A stretch of DNA of 64,000 bases from Actinomycetota bacterium. GTDB lineage: Bacteria; Actinomycetota; AC-67. The position numbers and the translations under genes are program-made. Location of the stretch: the NCBI GenBank assembly GCA_041658565.1, contig JBAZZY010000014.1:1-64000 (forward strand), written 5' to 3'. Shown here one piece after another: positions 50,997-60,002 of the stretch. The notes under the pieces are model-generated. The model did no database searches. It saw only the letters and a list, made by a program, of their open reading frames with translations, and was not told where the DNA came from. Positions within the stretch are counted from its first letter, which is position 1, and every line of letters begins with the position of its first letter.

Positions 50997-53680
50997 CAAG
51001 ACCCTCCACTCAAAAGACGGACAAGCTCGCGACGCCGCCAAACCGAAGCCCCGGCGGCACCGAAGAGGGCAAAGACCAGCGACACCAGGAACGCCTGCTT
51101 GGGCGAGCGCACAAGCAACAGGGCCGTGCGAAGCACCCTGTAAGGCAAAGGACCGTCGAACACCTCGTCGGTGCGCTCGAAATGCTCACCCAAAACCGAG
51201 GGAATCCGACCGAGGATCGGGGTCGGACCCGACGGCGTGGGCGCAGGTGACGGCTGGATCCCCCCGGCGGTGCGAGGACGGACCCAGTAGATCGAGGAGA
51301 GGTGAACGGCGGCGAGCTGCACATGGAGGCGCGACTTCTCCGCGTAATCGTTGAACACCATCACCTCGAGACCCGGCACGGCCTCGGAGCTTTCGTTCTC
51401 CATGGTCAACCTGTCCACATAGTCGGCTTCGCTCTTGGCCACGCTCGCGAACGCACCCCCGCGGGTAGCCTGGATATCGGCGGTCGGAAGGATGATTCGC
51501 ATCTTCAGGCTGGCATTGTCGTTTACGGCCTTGGCAAGGGACTCCAGCGAGCACTCCTTCGGGCAGCGGAACTTCTCTGCCCCGGCCCCGTCCCGAAGGA
51601 CGACGTCCTCCAGGACGCGCGTCCAGGATGCGCGTGCGGTGCCCGGTCGGCCGTACGCCGCCACCGTCGCCGTGGCCGTCACGCGGCCGATGGACAGCTC
51701 GGCGCCGCCGGGTGCCGTGATGTGAATACCCCGCGCGGTCGTCGATGCTTCGGCCAGCATCCCGCGCTCGGCGTCCCGGCGCGCCGAGGAGGAGAACTCC
51801 GAGGACCCGACCAACAGCCCGTCGATCGCCGACCGACCGACGCTCGCCGAGGCCGACCCGTACATCTTCTCCAAATCACAGCGAACCGACGAGGCCGCAC
51901 CACCGGGCTCCTCGCCCCCGGGTGAGGGTTCCGTCGGCGTCCCGCCTCCATCCAAACACGACTTCGCCGGCCACGGCCACTCGGCCGCCGCCACCGCCTG
52001 CCCCCCCGCACCACCCGCGGCTCCGGCCGTATCCACGATTGTGTTTCGGCGGCTGCGCCACTCGTTTTCCGTCAAAGGGTCCGGAGCCACCGCTTGTGCG
52101 GCGGCGCCGACGCTGACATTGCGCACGTCCAGCCTCGGCACGTTCGCCGCGGTGAGACTGCGGTCCCCCGGAGATACGCCCGCGCCGGCCACTATTGGAC
52201 GTACGATCGAGTTGTTGTCCATCGGGCGCCGCACGGGCTCGCTGGCGCCACCCCAGCCTCCAACGAGGCTCGCGCGCGCGCCGAACCCGCCGACGGCACC
52301 GGCCCACCCGGAGGTAGTCGCGGCGCTCTCGGGGACGTCGACGGTCAGACAGTCCCAGCAAGGGGGTGGTGGCGGGACCGTGACCGCAGATCGGTCGGCA
52401 AAGACGGCCACCCGCATTCGTCCCGCCGGGTTCCTGGCCACGACATACGCGAAGTGCGTCACCGGATCAAACGCAATCGGCCCGGCGCCCAGCGTCCGCA
52501 AGGAAATCAGCTTGCCTTGCGACACAGGCGTTGTTCTGCCGTCGGCCAAGACCACGTTTTCGAAGTCGGCCCGCATCAGGACGTGGCCGGATACCGCGTC
52601 GACGCCCAGGGCAGACGCGTATTCGCTCTGGGCCGGAATGAATCCCACCCAGGCCGACAATCTGCCGTCGAACACCGCCGCGCCGGGAGTGGACGCAGAC
52701 TGGCTCAGGACGAACATCCGCTCGGCTCCCGGGTCGAACACCGCCAAGCCGTTCAGGCCCTGCCCACTCATGTATGAACCCGAAACCGGATACGTCTCCA
52801 CCGGGAATCCCAAGGCCTCGACGTCATCGGCGTCCGGATCTACCCAGATCCGCAGCAGGGCCGACTGCCCGGGAGAGCGAATGGCCGCGCCACCCTGAAG
52901 CTCGGGACGAATGCACGCCAGGAAAACGGCTCGGCCATTCTTGACCGGGAAGAGGCCGACACCGACGCCGGAAGAGGCCATGGGAAAAAGACACTCGCGC
53001 GTCATGGGTCGCTTCCACACCGGCTGGGCGCCGGGATTCGCGTCGTCGAGCGAGAGCAAGATCGAAGGCATTACCGGCGGAGTGACTAAGTTAGTTGAAA
53101 CCGGCTTGATATACGGGCTCCCGAGGTTCCCGGCGACGTAGAGACGGTGGTCCTTGGCCACGCGGGCAATGCCCAGAGCAAACAGGCTCGGTACCATAAG
53201 CCCGAGATTCCACACCTGGGGACGAAACTTCATCGTCTCCAAGTCGAACAGACGGATCAAGGCGCATTGGTGGCAACCGGTCTCTTCCCCGTTCAAATCA
53301 TGGTCCAGGATCCAGGCGAGGCGAAGATCCGAATCAACGACCGCCGTGTACGGGCCGATCTGCCCGGATTCCAGGTGAAACGCGACACTGCGAAGGGGCT
53401 CGGGAAAACTACCGCTAAGGTCAAACTCCGTTAGCCGCCCGGCGTGCTGGACATACAGACGGCGGTTGACCCAATCCGTCATAACGACCTTGGGCGAGGT
53501 GACAACACTCTCGTCGGCGGGAAGCCATCCCAGCATAGATAGGGAACCCGAGTCCGCGCGCGCGGGCGCCGGAACCAAGCCCCCCAGCACAATCGCAAGC
53601 GCCACTACCCCGACGACACCCCGACGCACACGCCGACGCACACTCCCCATGCGCGAGCAAGCCGATGGCGCCGCGCGCAT
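50996..53680 (-). CDS. Large exported membrane-anchored protein with beta-propeller-like N-terminus
   Basis: An 894-residue protein I cannot name. Signal segment GVVGVVALAIVLGGLVPAPA with ARA cleavage. Residues ~45-430 have propeller-like repeats (FDPGAERMFVLSQSA, VDAVSGHVLMRADFE, FDPVTHFAYVVARN). A low-complexity middle, a Cys-poor beta-rich region, and one C-terminal helix (AFLVSLVFALFGAAGASVW) with RRR follow, placing the bulk outside. Coupled to the binding protein by TGATG; probably a surface partner of the transporter or a sensor. ATG 53680 chosen over 53650 by the GGGGTG upstream. Confidence 0.75.
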   Translation of the reverse strand: MRAAPSACSRMGSVRRRVRRGVVGVVALAIVLGGLVPAPARADSGSLSMLGWLPADESVVTSPKVVMTDWVNRRLYVQHAGRLTEFDLSGSFPEPLRSVAFHLESGQIGPYTAVVDSDLRLAWILDHDLNGEETGCHQCALIRLFDLETMKFRPQVWNLGLMVPSLFALGIARVAKDHRLYVAGNLGSPYIKPVSTNLVTPPVMPSILLSLDDANPGAQPVWKRPMTRECLFPMASSGVGVGLFPVKNGRAVFLACIRPELQGGAAIRSPGQSALLRIWVDPDADDVEALGFPVETYPVSGSYMSGQGLNGLAVFDPGAERMFVLSQSASTPGAAVFDGRLSAWVGFIPAQSEYASALGVDAVSGHVLMRADFENVVLADGRTTPVSQGKLISLRTLGAGPIAFDPVTHFAYVVARNPAGRMRVAVFADRSAVTVPPPPPCWDCLTVDVPESAATTSGWAGAVGGFGARASLVGGWGGASEPVRRPMDNNSIVRPIVAGAGVSPGDRSLTAANVPRLDVRNVSVGAAAQAVAPDPLTENEWRSRRNTIVDTAGAAGGAGGQAVAAAEWPWPAKSCLDGGGTPTEPSPGGEEPGGAASSVRCDLEKMYGSASASVGRSAIDGLLVGSSEFSSSARRDAERGMLAEASTTARGIHITAPGGAELSIGRVTATATVAAYGRPGTARASWTRVLEDVVLRDGAGAEKFRCPKECSLESLAKAVNDNASLKMRIILPTADIQATRGGAFASVAKSEADYVDRLTMENESSEAVPGLEVMVFNDYAEKSRLHVQLAAVHLSSIYWVRPRTAGGIQPSPAPTPSGPTPILGRIPSVLGEHFERTDEVFDGPLPYRVLRTALLLVRSPKQAFLVSLVFALFGAAGASVWRRRELVRLLSGGS

Positions 53681-53685
53681 AATGA

Positions 53686-54177
53686 TCAACACCCCGGCGG
53701 GGCTAGGGTGCACTTGTCCAAACGGTAGTGCGCCCCCCGATCCGTCCGGTCAGGGCCTCCGATCCTTAGCACGACGTAGGTCCCCGAAGCGATGAACCTG
53801 TATGGACTTGCCGTCGTTGCCTCCCCTTTTCGATCAGGTGACGATACGGAAGTTGCCTCGCAGGACTGAACCTGCGCGAGACTGACGTGCCCGGAGGCAC
53901 CCCCGGAGTCCCATGAAGTCACCGTCAAGCGCATCCTTGATCCGGAGTACTCCTTGATCCTGATCAACGCCTCGTCGACGGCGTCGGTATGGTTCGCGCT
54001 CGCCGCGCAGCCCTGGGCCGTGAACGCCAAGTGCTCGGGCATTCGCGCAAAATTCGCCCAGCCACCGACAAGAAGGCTGCCCTCGGCGACCTTGGTGGCC
54101 GTAGCCGTCGCCGGCTGGGGCAGCGCGACCAAAAGCGCCGCGGCGGCCAGCACGGCGCTGATTAAGTGACGTCTCAT
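53686..54177 (-). CDS. Secreted hypothetical protein
   Basis: A 163-residue exported protein. Signal peptide MRRHLISAVLAAAALLVALP with ATA cleavage, then a beta-rich domain with Cys pairs (AFTAQGCAASANH; LAQVQSCEATS; LDKCTLAPPGC). No family is recognised. GGAGAAGACGC precedes ATG 54177, and the next gene starts 5 nt after its stop, so it belongs to the transporter operon. Confidence 0.75.
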   Translation of the reverse strand: MRRHLISAVLAAAALLVALPQPATATATKVAEGSLLVGGWANFARMPEHLAFTAQGCAASANHTDAVDEALIRIKEYSGSRMRLTVTSWDSGGASGHVSLAQVQSCEATSVSSPDRKGEATTASPYRFIASGTYVVLRIGGPDRTDRGAHYRLDKCTLAPPGC

Positions 54178-54318
54178 GCGTCTTCTCCTTCGCTCCCGCG
54201 CCCCAAGGGCGGCTCTCGGCCCCACATACGCGCGCACCCCCCGCAAGGTTGCACGACTCGGGCACACTTTTCCGCTTCTTTCACCTTCCGCCGGCCCGCA
54301 GACACGCGGCGAGCGCGC

Positions 54319-54347
54319 CGGGGCGGGAAATCCAACTTCCCGCCCCG
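54319..54347 (-). terminator. Terminator-like GC hairpin
   Basis: GGGGCGGGAA and TTCCCGCCCC pair perfectly (11 bp with the flanking C-G) around a 7-nt loop, 31 nt after the stop of the secreted protein at 54378. No T-run follows; it may slow or end transcription. Confidence 0.5.
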
Positions 54348-54377
54348 CGCGCGCCCGCGCGCTGGAAACCTCTTGGA

Positions 54378-54815
54378 TCAGGCGCCGGCGCCCGTCCCGG
54401 CGACCTGCGCCACGACCTTCTTGGCCGTTCCGCCGGGCACACAGCCATCGACGTTGTCGGGCACGAATGCCGCCTCCGCGTCGTAGTGGTCCCCGTCGAT
54501 CTCTGCCGAGATGATGGCGGTCGTGCCGACCCGGGACCAGAAGAACGTGCCGTCGTGGCTTCCGATAGACAGGGTCCCAGCCGCCGTGCCGAGGGAGCAA
54601 TCCGCGGCCTCCCAGTAGGTGAAGTCGGCCGTCATCGTCCCTGAGATGGTCCCGGTCGCCGAGCCCAAGAACGTGCCGGAGCAGTTGCCCTCCGGACATG
54701 GGAACGGATCGAGCGTTGCCACGCCGGTGAAGGCGATGGCCTGCTGCGCGTGGGCCGGGGGCGAGACGGCGAACACGGCCACAAGCAACATTGCTGCAGC
54801 GATGAACTTCCTCAT
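54378..54815 (-). CDS. Secreted hypothetical protein
   Basis: A 145-residue exported protein. Signal peptide MRKFIAAAMLLVAVFAVSPP with AHA cleavage; the mature part is Gly/Thr-rich beta sequence with CPEGNCSGTF and DCSLGTAAG and a Gly/Ala-rich end. No family is recognised. ATG 54815 has GGAGGAAGA upstream. It heads the minus-strand block and is divergent from the response-regulator gene. Confidence 0.75.
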   Translation of the reverse strand: MRKFIAAAMLLVAVFAVSPPAHAQQAIAFTGVATLDPFPCPEGNCSGTFLGSATGTISGTMTADFTYWEAADCSLGTAAGTLSIGSHDGTFFWSRVGTTAIISAEIDGDHYDAEAAFVPDNVDGCVPGGTAKKVVAQVAGTGAGA

Positions 54816-54950
54816 TCTTCCTCCTTCGGTCTTCCCGGCCACCGGATGCCCGGCCCGGGACAACACACCTTGCCTGTTGCCCCGCGGCGCACTTGTACGC
54901 TCACCCCCTCTTTAGCTCCCGCGCCGCGCGTGCCTGGGTTTGTATGCCCT

Positions 54951-55694
54951 ATGACGATCTTCGTAAAGACCCCCGATCGGATCACATGCGGCGAAAGACG
55001 CGAACCTCTCGTGCAACCAAACGGCCGGCCGGACGTATCCGGTGCGATGCCTGGGTCCGGGAGTCCCGTGCGGGTGATGGTCGTCGAGGACCGTCCTGTC
55101 CGCGACGACACTATTTCCGTCATCGACCGCACCGCCGACATGGATGTGATCGCCGTCGTCGGATCCGCGAAGGGCGCTCTCTCCCTTCTGGACGTCAAAG
55201 CGCCGGACGTCGTGGTTATCGACCAATACAGTGGAACCGATAGCGCGACGACGTGCGCAGAGATCATCGGACGACGCCCGTCCTGCGCCGTCGTCATCCT
55301 GACTGCGGCCCCGGACGACGGCGTCCTCCACGCCTGTCTTGCTGCCGGCGCCCGAGGCTTCCTGCTAAGGAGCGCCGACGGCGCAGAGGTCATCCGGGCA
55401 ATCAGGGTCGCCGCGAACGGCCGGACGACCCTCGGCCCCGAATTCGTCGAGACGGTAGTTCGATGGGCAAGGGAGGCGCGAACGGTCTGCGGGGAAGGAG
55501 AGACCCTCCTGGGGCCCAAAGAGATGCTCGCCCTCGCCCTCGCGGGTCAAGGAAAGACCAATCGCGCGATAGCGCGCCACATGGGCGTGAGCGAACCCAC
55601 TGCGAAGCGATACCTGCACGCGGCCACGCGCAAGCTGGGCGTCAGTGGGCGTTCGGCCGCGGTTGCGGTTGGGATCCGGATGGGAGTGATCTGA
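54951..55694 (+). CDS. LuxR/NarL-type response regulator 1
   Basis: A 247-residue regulator with a receiver domain (VRVMVVEDRPVRDDTISVID; phospho-acceptor Asp91 in DVVVIDQ; VILTAAPDD) and a C-terminal LuxR HTH (MLALALAGQGKTNRAIARHM, GVSEPTAKRYLHAATRKLGV). The receiver's usual switch Lys is Arg (FLLRSADG). ATG 54951 or 55048 could start it; neither has a strong ribosome site. It is probably phosphorylated by the kinase that follows. Confidence 0.85.
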   Translation: MTIFVKTPDRITCGERREPLVQPNGRPDVSGAMPGSGSPVRVMVVEDRPVRDDTISVIDRTADMDVIAVVGSAKGALSLLDVKAPDVVVIDQYSGTDSATTCAEIIGRRPSCAVVILTAAPDDGVLHACLAAGARGFLLRSADGAEVIRAIRVAANGRTTLGPEFVETVVRWAREARTVCGEGETLLGPKEMLALALAGQGKTNRAIARHMGVSEPTAKRYLHAATRKLGVSGRSAAVAVGIRMGVI

Positions 55695-55791
55695 GACGCT
55701 CGTTCCTGCGGATGAGATAGACCTACGCGACCAAGCCGCCATCGGACCCCAGCGTGATCGCGCCCTGGAGATCCTGCTGGATGTAGCCGAC

Positions 55792-57339
55792 TTGGCCTCC
55801 TCGGCGGACGGCGTGGCACAGGCCACGCGCCGGCTCGCGTCACTCGCCCTCGAGGCGACCGGAGCCGACCGATCCGCGATCCTGGAGCGAGATCCGTCGG
55901 GGGTGCGGCGACTCCTGCCGGTGGCGGCCGCCTCCCGAAATGGTGACCTCCGAGCGATGCGCGAACGCTTTCTTCGTATGGACCCCATCGATACGACTTC
56001 CAGCCTCGAACGTCTGGGGGTGCTATGGGAACGCCCACGCACGACACTGATTGAAGATGCTCCCTCGACGAACCTCCTGCCGGACGAGTGGAAGAGTTGG
56101 GGGTCACGATCGTTGGCGTTTACCCCCCTGCGGTGCGGCGGCAAGATGTACGGCATCCTTGCCGTCGACTGGGTCAGAGAACCTCACGAATTCTCGGCTA
56201 CCGACGTCCGTCTCCTCGAGGCCATCGCCGGCGCCGCCGGCACGGCCCTTCGTGGTGCCCGTCTCGTGGAGACCTTGGAGAACAAACTCCGGCTGATCGA
56301 GGGTCTTCTGCGTCTGTCCGACGCCGTGGCGCGAACGTCCGGACCCAGAACATTCCTCTCGCGCCTCAACGAGGCGGTCGGGGACGAGATCGGGGTCCGG
56401 TGCACCCGGCTGTGCATCGCGGACGCCGCGACCGCGGCACTGATTCGAGTCCCGCTCGCGAGCGCTCGAGAGATCGACCTCATCACACGCTGGCGCCGCG
56501 AGCCAAACCCCGGCATCGAAAGACGGGGGGAGCGAACTGCAATCCCGATCCCGCTTGGCGGCCGCCCCGCGGGGATCCTCTGGGTTCGCGCCGACCTCCC
56601 ACTCGATCAGAGTCGTCTGGACCTGCTGCGAGCCGCTGCCGTCGGACTCGGCGAGATCGCAGCCAAGGCGAAGCTGCGCCGGATGGCCGAACGGCGCCAG
56701 CAGGAACTGATCGTATCGGCCGAGCGGGAGAGAATCGCGCGCGACCTCCACGACACGGTTGGACAGACCCTGTTCCGCATCGGGCTCGGACTCCAGGATG
56801 TGCTGCTTGATGTGAGAGACGGCGAACTCCTACAGCGGTTGGGCGGTCTCCGCGCACTCGCCGCGCAGGGTGTCGCCGACGTGCGCAGCGCCGTGTACAC
56901 CCTGTCGTTCTCGCAGGTGCGAGAACACGGGTTCATTCCATCATTGCGCACCCTTGCCCGACAGTTCGAGATCTCCACGGGGATTCCCGTCTCCCTCCGC
57001 TTTTCCGGAGATACTCGATCACTTTCGACTGACGGTGCGAGCGCGCTGTACCGCGTCGCACACGAGGCACTCGTGAACGTCGATCGACATGCGCGCGCCT
57101 CAGGAGTCGCGGTCGCACTCGATCGAGCCGGCGTAAACGCATCGCTCTCGATTCGCGACGACGGCGTCGGGCTCGACCAGCGCCAGGGTGCACACTGGCA
57201 GTCCGCCACCCACTTCGGAATGCGGGCCATGGCCAGGACCGTCGAGGAAATCGGGGGCAGATTCCGCGCCCGGGAAGCGACCCCCCGCGGCCTCATCATT
57301 GAAGCATCGGTCCCGCTGACAGCGGGGTGTCGGAAGTGA
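55792..57339 (+). CDS. Cytosolic GAF-domain histidine kinase (NarL/HisKA_3 type)
   Basis: A 515-residue kinase without membrane helices. It has GAF domains at about 5-160 and 170-290, then HisKA_3 with ERERIARDLHDTVGQT (phospho-His320), then HATPase with ALYRVAHEALVNVDRHA (N box) and IRDDGVGLDQ (G1). It should sense a cytosolic cue and phosphorylate LuxR-type regulators. TTG 55792 is the first usable start although the frame is open from 55690 and reads as natural protein (DRALEILLDVADLASSADGV), so the true start may be a non-standard codon upstream. Confidence 0.9.
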   Translation: MASSADGVAQATRRLASLALEATGADRSAILERDPSGVRRLLPVAAASRNGDLRAMRERFLRMDPIDTTSSLERLGVLWERPRTTLIEDAPSTNLLPDEWKSWGSRSLAFTPLRCGGKMYGILAVDWVREPHEFSATDVRLLEAIAGAAGTALRGARLVETLENKLRLIEGLLRLSDAVARTSGPRTFLSRLNEAVGDEIGVRCTRLCIADAATAALIRVPLASAREIDLITRWRREPNPGIERRGERTAIPIPLGGRPAGILWVRADLPLDQSRLDLLRAAAVGLGEIAAKAKLRRMAERRQQELIVSAERERIARDLHDTVGQTLFRIGLGLQDVLLDVRDGELLQRLGGLRALAAQGVADVRSAVYTLSFSQVREHGFIPSLRTLARQFEISTGIPVSLRFSGDTRSLSTDGASALYRVAHEALVNVDRHARASGVAVALDRAGVNASLSIRDDGVGLDQRQGAHWQSATHFGMRAMARTVEEIGGRFRAREATPRGLIIEASVPLTAGCRK

Positions 57340-58025
57340 CCGGTCCCGGCGATGTCATCACGATCCTGCTCATAGGCCACCACGACGTGACCCGGCTGGT
57401 TCGCGTCCTCGAACGCGAGCCGGATCTTCGAGTGATCGACTGGACATCCGCCTCGGAGGCTCTGGGGAAACTCGAAGTGATCCACCCCCGCGTTGTCGTG
57501 CTGGACCAGGCCCTGCACAACATGAGCGGGGTCGAGTTGTGCCGACAGATAGCCAAGCGCCGACCGTGCTCGGCGGTCGTCATGTTGTCGGGGTTCAGTG
57601 ATGAGATCACCGTATTTGACGCGATGTCGGCGGGTGCCCGCGGGTACGTCGTGAAGAACGTGGACGCAGACGGCTTGATCCCGGCCATTCGCGCCGTAGC
57701 ACGCGGTGAGATGTGGCTCGATCCTAAGGTGGTCGGTCGGTTCGCCTCCTGGGTGATGTCCACGAAGGACTTCGGACGATCACAACTCCCGCCCGCGCAA
57801 CTCAGGGTCCTTCAAGAGGTTGCCGCGGGCGGCACCACGGCGACCATTGCCCGCGCGCTGAACTTAAGTGAACACACCGTGAAGTCGTACCTGAGCCGTA
57901 TCTACCGGCTGCTGCGGGTTGCGAACCGCGCCGAGGCGGTAGCGGTGGCGACGCGCAGCGGCCTCCTCGCTCGTACCGGACGGTCGGAGCGAGAGCGGAA
58001 CGTAACCGGGGCACGGCAGGCCTGA
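57336..58025 (+). CDS. LuxR/NarL-type response regulator 2
   Basis: A 229-residue regulator. Receiver: ITILLIGHHDVTRLVRVLER; phospho-acceptor Asp57 in VVVLDQ; switch Lys kept (YVVKNVDAD). The acidic pair after strand 1 is replaced (LIGHHD instead of VDDH), so metal binding may be poor. HTH: LQEVAAGGTTATIARALNLS, EHTVKSYLSRIYRLL. GTG 57336 forms a GTGA overlap with the kinase stop; GTG 57327 is an alternative. Confidence 0.87.
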   Translation: MTGPGDVITILLIGHHDVTRLVRVLEREPDLRVIDWTSASEALGKLEVIHPRVVVLDQALHNMSGVELCRQIAKRRPCSAVVMLSGFSDEITVFDAMSAGARGYVVKNVDADGLIPAIRAVARGEMWLDPKVVGRFASWVMSTKDFGRSQLPPAQLRVLQEVAAGGTTATIARALNLSEHTVKSYLSRIYRLLRVANRAEAVAVATRSGLLARTGRSERERNVTGARQA

Positions 58026-58074
58026 GCGAAACTGCCGGAATCGGGCAGGACAACGGCGTCATAAGGCGAATACA

Positions 58075-59967
58075 GTGACCACGATGGCTGCGGACCCTAA
58101 GGCCCCCGCACTCGATCTCCGATCGGGGGAATCGGACGGCCGGCTTGTCGAGCAATCTCTCGCCGGCGACAACGACGCGTTCGGTCGCCTCTACGAGCGC
58201 TATCGCTCCGTCGTTTACGCTTCGTGCCTTCGTCGCCTTCGCGACCCGGGGTTGGCAGAGGACGCGACCCAGGACACTTTCCTTCGTGCGTACTCGCATC
58301 TGAACCGCTTCGACTGCGGGCGAGAGGCACTCCCGTGGCTCTTGACGATCGCGAATCGCCGCTGTGTCGATCTGCATCGCCGCCGGTCCAAGGTCAAGCC
58401 CGTGGATCCCGCCGACTATGAGTGGGGGAGTTCCGGAGGCGACACCACGCTCGATTCCGTCATCGCCTCCGAGCAGCGGCGAGGCCTGGCCCGCGCGCTC
58501 GCCCGCATCCCATGGCGGCAGCGCCGCGCACTCCTGCTCTACGCGGTCGAGGGCTGGAGCTATCCCGAGATATGCTCGATAGAGGGGTCGACTCCCGGGT
58601 CCACGAAAGCGCTCCTCACGCACGCGCGGAAGCACCTCCGCCCCCTATGCCGGCCGGGCTCGCTTTCGCTGACGTTCCTTGCACCGCTTCACCGCGCCCG
58701 CGCCGGAGCACGACGGCTGGCCGGCGGCGTGCGCACGCGATTCGCCGGAGTCGCCGAGCCCCTGATCGAACGGTGTGGCGAGTCACTCTCGATGGTAGCC
58801 GCCGTCCTGATGCTGTCGATCAGCGGAGGCCCCGTCACCCCACCGGCCGACCCCTACCAGCCGGTCGAGGCGCGCACCAACGGTCTCGGCGCGCGCGCAG
58901 CCCCGGTTCATCGCCCGTCGTCGGGCGGGGCCGAGGAGGGCAAGGCGAACCGGTCACTACAGGACGACGTTCTCAACCCCACCGGTGATGCGACGCCGGA
59001 GACCACCCACTTCTACTCCCTGACGCCGTCGCCTTCCTTCGAGCGAGACCACACGATTTTCGCCGCGGGGGGCGTGCCGTGCGCACGCACCTTCTGTCCG
59101 GTGCTCTTCCAGACTCGTAACGGCGGCACGAACTGGAAACCGCTGAAAGCAACCGGGTATGCCGGCGGAACGGTGCTTCTCCCGCCTTCGTTCCCCGAAG
59201 ATCCGCGGATCTTCGTGATGGGGACCGGCGGTCTGGCCCAGAGTGACGACGCGGGCGAGACCTTCCGCATCGTCAGCCCGGTCAGCGGTGGCGCCGCGAT
59301 CTCGCCACTGTTCGACCGAGGGGACCCACGCATCCTCCTCGGTTCCACCGCGCTCCTCGACTACTGGGCCGACCGCATGATCACGACACCGACGAAACTG
59401 GCGATGATTGGAGCGACTCGTCCAGCGCCCGCATTCTCGCCGACGTACGCGCGTGACTCGCTCATCTTCGTGGGCGTCGTGCGGCCGGACACCGCAGGGG
59501 CCTTGGCCTCCGCGGTGGAGAGGTGTTCGGGGCTCAGGTGCGCAACGGAAACGCTGCCGGGAAGCGTCGGAGTCCCTGCAATGCGCTTCTCGTCACGGTT
59601 CGACGCCGGCGGCGCCGTCTATGCATTCACGAGCGACGGTCTGTTCCGGTCGAGCGCGACCGATTCCGGGTTCGAGCGCATCAGAACCCCCGGAAGCAGT
59701 CACCTGCCCATTCTCGACGTGGCACTTACTCCCCCGGCGGGAGAACCACCTGCGCTGTTAGTGGCCGCCGGTGAAGCCGGTGAAAGTCGAGGTCTCTATC
59801 GATCCAACAACGACGGGGCCTCTTGGACGCCCCTGCCGACACCACTTCTTCGCGAGGGCGTATCCACAATCACTGCTCTGCCGACAGGTACGATCCTCGC
59901 GACCGGCGCGGACCGCGGGATCGCGTGCAGCGCCGATGGAGGACTGACGTGGACGGCGCGGTGTTGA
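58075..59967 (+). CDS. ECF sigma factor fused to a hydrophobic segment and Asp-box beta-propeller
   Basis: A 630-residue fusion. Residues about 20-105 are sigma region 2 (AFGRLYERYRSVVYASCLRR, AEDATQDTFLRAYSHLNRF); about 130-190 region 4 (LARIPWRQRRALLLYAVEGW, SYPEICSIEGSTPGSTKALL). A hydrophobic helix at about 236-254 (SLSMVAAVLMLSISGG) follows, then a Pro-rich spacer and a propeller from ~310 with S-x-D-x-G-x-x-W/F Asp-boxes (TRNGGTNW, SDDAGETF, SNNDGASW, SADGGLTW) and repeated SPxFxxDxxIF strands. If the helix spans the membrane, the propeller lies outside and the sigma domain inside: a one-protein signal device. GTG 58075 follows AAGGCG. Confidence 0.85.
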   Translation: MTTMAADPKAPALDLRSGESDGRLVEQSLAGDNDAFGRLYERYRSVVYASCLRRLRDPGLAEDATQDTFLRAYSHLNRFDCGREALPWLLTIANRRCVDLHRRRSKVKPVDPADYEWGSSGGDTTLDSVIASEQRRGLARALARIPWRQRRALLLYAVEGWSYPEICSIEGSTPGSTKALLTHARKHLRPLCRPGSLSLTFLAPLHRARAGARRLAGGVRTRFAGVAEPLIERCGESLSMVAAVLMLSISGGPVTPPADPYQPVEARTNGLGARAAPVHRPSSGGAEEGKANRSLQDDVLNPTGDATPETTHFYSLTPSPSFERDHTIFAAGGVPCARTFCPVLFQTRNGGTNWKPLKATGYAGGTVLLPPSFPEDPRIFVMGTGGLAQSDDAGETFRIVSPVSGGAAISPLFDRGDPRILLGSTALLDYWADRMITTPTKLAMIGATRPAPAFSPTYARDSLIFVGVVRPDTAGALASAVERCSGLRCATETLPGSVGVPAMRFSSRFDAGGAVYAFTSDGLFRSSATDSGFERIRTPGSSHLPILDVALTPPAGEPPALLVAAGEAGESRGLYRSNNDGASWTPLPTPLLREGVSTITALPTGTILATGADRGIACSADGGLTWTARC

Positions 59968-59974
59968 ACTCCTC

Positions 59975-60002
59975 CCTCGACCCCCCGCCTCAGGGGTCGA
60001 GG
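59975..60002. terminator. Hairpin between convergent genes
   Basis: CCTCGACCCC and GGGGTCGAGG pair perfectly (10 bp, 8-nt loop) between the convergent sigma-fusion and secreted-protein genes; the right arm reaches into the stop region of the minus-strand gene. No T-run on either side. Confidence 0.6.
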
